The notes beneath the pieces were generated by a model, which was not told the origin of the DNA, searched no databases, and worked only from the letters and a program-made list of their open reading frames with translations. Position numbers and translations under genes: made by a program. Positions 60,713 to 64,000 of a stretch of 64,000 nucleotides of DNA are shown piece by piece. Numbering within the stretch: the stretch's first letter is position 1; each line of letters begins with the position of its first letter. Source of the DNA: Erodium maritimum (taxonomy: Eukaryota; Streptophyta; Magnoliopsida; Geraniales; Geraniaceae); contig OY997594.1 in the NCBI GenBank assembly GCA_963921825.1, positions 66,263,675-66,327,674 on the forward strand. The letters run 5' to 3'.

Positions 60713-63300
60713 GTAGATTCTGATGTTGTTACTGACCTGTATATGATCGCTTTTTGAAACGTTATCTTTCGCTTTCTCTCCAAGGTATTGTCAAACCGGT
60801 TGTACCCACTCTTATAGGAGGTTATATCTAAGACCCAAGAATCATTTATACCAGGTCGGTGTATTCAAGATAATGTTCTTATAGCTTTTGAGGTCATTCA
60901 TTTCCTTCGCTAAAAACGACAAGGAAATATGGGTTTTATGGCACTAAAGTTGGACATGAGTAAAGCTTATGAATTGTGGAATGAGATTACCTACTCCGTA
61001 TCATGGCTCGTTTGAGTTTCTCACATGAATGGATCGAGTTGGTAGCCTGCTGTATGAAATCAGTCCAGTATCCCGTATCATCTAGGGGTAGGGAAACTCT
61101 CAAGTTTACACTGTCTCGTGGTCTTCGCCAAGGTGATCCTGTATCCTTGTACCTCTTCTTCCTTTGTATGGAGGGTGTCATTTTTACTACAACAAGCATA
61201 TGATGAGGGGCGCACTAGAGGTATTCGGGTGGCCAGAGGTGGTCCAGAAATATCTCATATGTTTTTCGCAGATGACTACTATATATTTTGTAGGGATACT
61301 GCTGAAGAGGCAGTTCAGATCAGGGATATCCTCGGCATATTTGGGCAGCTCTCAGGCCAGTAACTAAACCTCCAGAAACCATTTATTTTCTTCAGTACGA
61401 ATATAGCCCCGGTCATACGATAGGAATGTTGTCAGATCCTTTCTATTGCTGAGACGTCCGCAACGTCCATGCACATCGGCGTCCTGAATATGATAGATCG
61501 GAACAAGAACGCAGTTATGGCTTATCTTGGTGATCGCATTATAAACCCCATTAGGTTCTAGGAAGGGAAGCTTATATCCCCTGCAGGTAGGGAAGTCATG
61601 ATCCGGTCTGTTCTCACATCCATCCCGGTTTATGTAATGTCTGTGTTCCGGGTGTCCCACCGAATTATATCTCGCATTCACATAACTTTAGCTTAGTTAT
61701 GGAAGGGGGGGATAATCGACCCGGACGATTATATGGCATGATTGGGATAAACTATGCATGCACAAAGAAAGGAAAATGATGGTGTTCCACCATCTGAAAG
61801 ACGTTAATACAACCCTACTTGGAAAACAGGTGTAGGACCTGATCCATCGGCCTCAGTCTCTTATGTCGTGTGTTCTTAAAGCTTGTTATTTCCCCTATAC
61901 ATGCTTCATACATGCTAAAATAGAAGCTAATACCAGTTTTACGTGGGCAAGTATTTTTTCCATCCAAGACCTCCGACGAAGTAGACTAAGGATAACCATT
62001 GGAGATGGTCGAGACACAGTGATCAGGGGAACGCCGTGGCTCTTGGGACCCAACCCGAAGATTTCTTCCACCCGCCCTTCTCTTGATGGGGCACCATTTG
62101 TAGGCTTAATTGTCTTGGGGTCCCGATATTGGGATGTGTTTTTACTTTCTAGATTATTTGATGCAGAGGAGAAGGATCAAATCCTCCATGTTCCACTATC
62201 TACCTTGCGGAACAAAGACACTTGGTATTGGACAGTTGAGAGGATGAGGATGTACTCCAAAAAAGTCGGTTACTCCATATTGGCTGGGGTGTGACATGAG
62301 GCTCGTCAGAATACACCATTGGTGGCTTGGTCAGTTCTGTGGGATATCCCAGTCCCACCACGCCTACGGGTCTTCCTTTGGAGGTGTCTCACATATACTT
62401 TTCAGGTAGCAACAAACCTAAATTGGTGCTATGTCCCGATTGCGCAAACTTGCGATATCTGTGAGAGGGCCCCATAATCAATTGCCATCTGTTTCTAGGG
62501 TGTGGTTTTGCGAAGACATGTTGGACCCAGTTTGTAAGGATGCCCCCTATGATCCTACCTTGGGATTTGTGAAATGATGGGAGATAATTGACACCAAAGG
62601 ACCGCGGAACTGGGTTGCAGATATACTATATGTCCTTTGGTAAATTTGGAAAGCCCGATACGCCCTAAAATGGGAAAATACTCCACCAGCAGCCCTAAGG
62701 GTGATCTCAGCAGCCTATGCCCATCTCCCGACTTGACGTGAAGCAGGCGCAAACATTGTACCGGCCCGGTTACCTCCCCCCGCGTGGCCATCTCGGTGGA
62801 CTAATCCACCTCAAAGTATTGTGGCAATAAATGTAGATGGAGCAGTTTTTCAGGATTCAAATCAATCTGCTTAGGGACTTCTATCCCGAGATGCAGAGGG
62901 AACGGTTTGTATGGCAACAAACAGGCTTTTGCCTGCTTGTTGGTTGCCAATTATGGTGGAGGCTTGTGCAATCTCTACAGCCCTTCGAAATACGATTGGT
63001 CTAGGGACGGGCCCATTTATCATCCGCTCAGATGCTCAAGTACTTATCAGTATGATCATGAAAGGGGAACCTCCGACATCTCCAATCAGGACCATCATAC
63101 GGGATATCCGTCTTATGCTTTCTCACAATGAGGGGATTACCCTTCAATTTGTAAAAAGAACTACGAATAGAGCTTACTATTGGCTAGCAGGGAAGCCCGT
63201 TCCACGCATGTTCTTCACTGGTCAGGGTCCCTCCTTGATTCACTACAATGTATCATAATTTCTGATATTTAATAAATTCGAAGGTTTCAGTAAAAAGAAA
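60713..63300 (+). pseudogene. LINE ORF2 relic: RT, RT zinc-binding region and RNase H
   Basis: Broken + frames give, in order: [20 protein letters not shown] and MGFMALKLDMSKAYE-like reverse-transcriptase motifs near 60870-60970; SRGLRQGDPVSLYLF near 61110; FADDYYIFCRDTAEEA near 61270 (catalytic Y/FADD box); SPAGREVMIRSVLTSIP near 61580; a zf-RVT segment (PVPPRLRVFLWRCL) near 62350; and an RNase H-like end (INVDGAVFQDSNQS near 62830, IRSDAQVLISMIMKGE near 63020). It ends with TTTAATAAATTC and an A-rich run near 63290. The endonuclease and the first RT motifs are missing: the homology begins inside the RT, just after copy A's tail. Many stops. Confidence 0.85.
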
Positions 63301-64000
63301 CAAATCGGTGCATCTTTAAAATGGTTGAGGGATAACCTCCGCCTGGTCGAGATGGATAGAAATCCGCTCCCAATAGTTTTAATTTCTGTTTCCTCTCTCT
63401 TTCATTTCCGTCTCCCTTTCATTGTACCTCAGTCCTATAGTCTCTCGCGTCACCACCATGCACGTCAATAGCCTGTCGTCTGGTCATGTGCCGCCCGGCC
63501 ACATCATGATCGTCTTAGTGGGGACCGTTGGTTCAGATGTTCAGTCCCGGCAACGCACCACATCACACCTACGATCCGTCACCCTCTCAACATGAGTAGT
63601 TTACATTTCGGAGAGATATATCTTCCCCACGATATTCTAAGGATGTTGTTTCCAATTTGGCGACACGAAGCACATAAGGACGTTGATCCGGTTCTCTAGT
63701 GGATCCCTTATGGTGCGACATGGTCACCAGACAATCCCCCTCTAAAATATATCACGTTGGTTGCTCCACCGTTGGTCGTCCATCAGAGAGGAAGCCAATC
63801 TCCTACATGCCCCAATCACCACCGCCGACATATGAGAGGCGATCAAAACCAAGCACACAGGGACAACCCTAGAGCTCTCAATACACTCGGTCATGCTCAT
63901 CCTCGATTGGTTATGCATCCATGGAAGCAGCAAAACCAAGACGTGATGGTGGTGGAGGAAGAACTTGACATAAGAAGGTCACCTTGGATCGATCCAGAAG
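63301..64000. other. Unrecognised stretch at the window edge
   Basis: Mixed-composition sequence with frames broken on both strands. I see no domain. Composition resembles the GC-rich retroelement relics, but this is not supported further. Confidence 0.4.

Noticed and set aside
1-64000. CRISPR arrays, bacterial operons, ribosome-binding sites, rRNA genes or intact tRNA genes
   Set aside because: The spliced genes show this is plant nuclear DNA. I saw no regular spacer array and no complete tRNA or rRNA; the only Pol III signal is the isolated B-box near 15048-15058.

Overview
This window is plant nuclear DNA, most likely from a eudicot. It has intron-rich genes with GT-AG introns, plant-only gene families, and a dense load of plant transposable elements. 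I cannot name the species. Four protein-coding genes look intact. They are a CNGC15-type cyclic-nucleotide-gated channel (13090-16723, +, 7 coding exons, 687 aa), a LONELY GUY cytokinin-activating phosphoribohydrolase (32940-35850, +, 7 exons, 218 aa), a laccase (40073-43220, +, 6 exons, 556 aa), and an NPH3/BTB protein (46831-43855, -, 4 exons, 599 aa). All splice junctions were read by eye: every intron obeys GT-AG and every frame closes. The laccase and NPH3 genes are convergent.

Nearly everything else is mobile-element sequence. From left to right: a hAT-type MITE (168-446) and an RRM-type LINE relic (about 480-2165); a GC-rich unrecognised stretch; a truncated Ty3/gypsy chromovirus-like element made of one 2.9-kb LTR, a primer-binding site and part of gag (4060-9219); GC-rich relics up to the CNGC gene; LINE ORF1-type elements (18233-20580 and about 21380-23096); a complete but dead PIF/Harbinger transposon (23159-27545) with a 5'-truncated LINE nested inside it; a TRIM (28895-29244); more ORF1-type retroelement copies (29985-32290); LOG; a hAT MITE (36470-37008); a LINE-like relic with tandem repeats (about 37110-38640); the laccase gene with MITEs in three introns; NPH3; a degenerate TRIM (48082-48397); a second Harbinger transposase (50786-51996, -); RRM/DUF4283-type LINE relics cut by a hAT MITE (53663-53926); a foldback element built around a tandem array (57057-57610); and an ORF1 element next to a LINE reverse-transcriptase fragment (58360-63300).

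The genes do not form a pathway; they are ordinary neighbours in a repeat-rich plant chromosome. The most interesting non-genic signal is a retroelement family with at least four copies here. Its ORF1 (DUF4283 plus a CCHC knuckle) ends in a conserved peptide (consensus GGxKHPRLxE-stop) and is followed directly by a conserved ~300-400 nt tail instead of an ORF2. This resembles the ORF1-only 'half-LINE' architecture. A second interesting signal is a MITE family that has entered three introns of the laccase gene.
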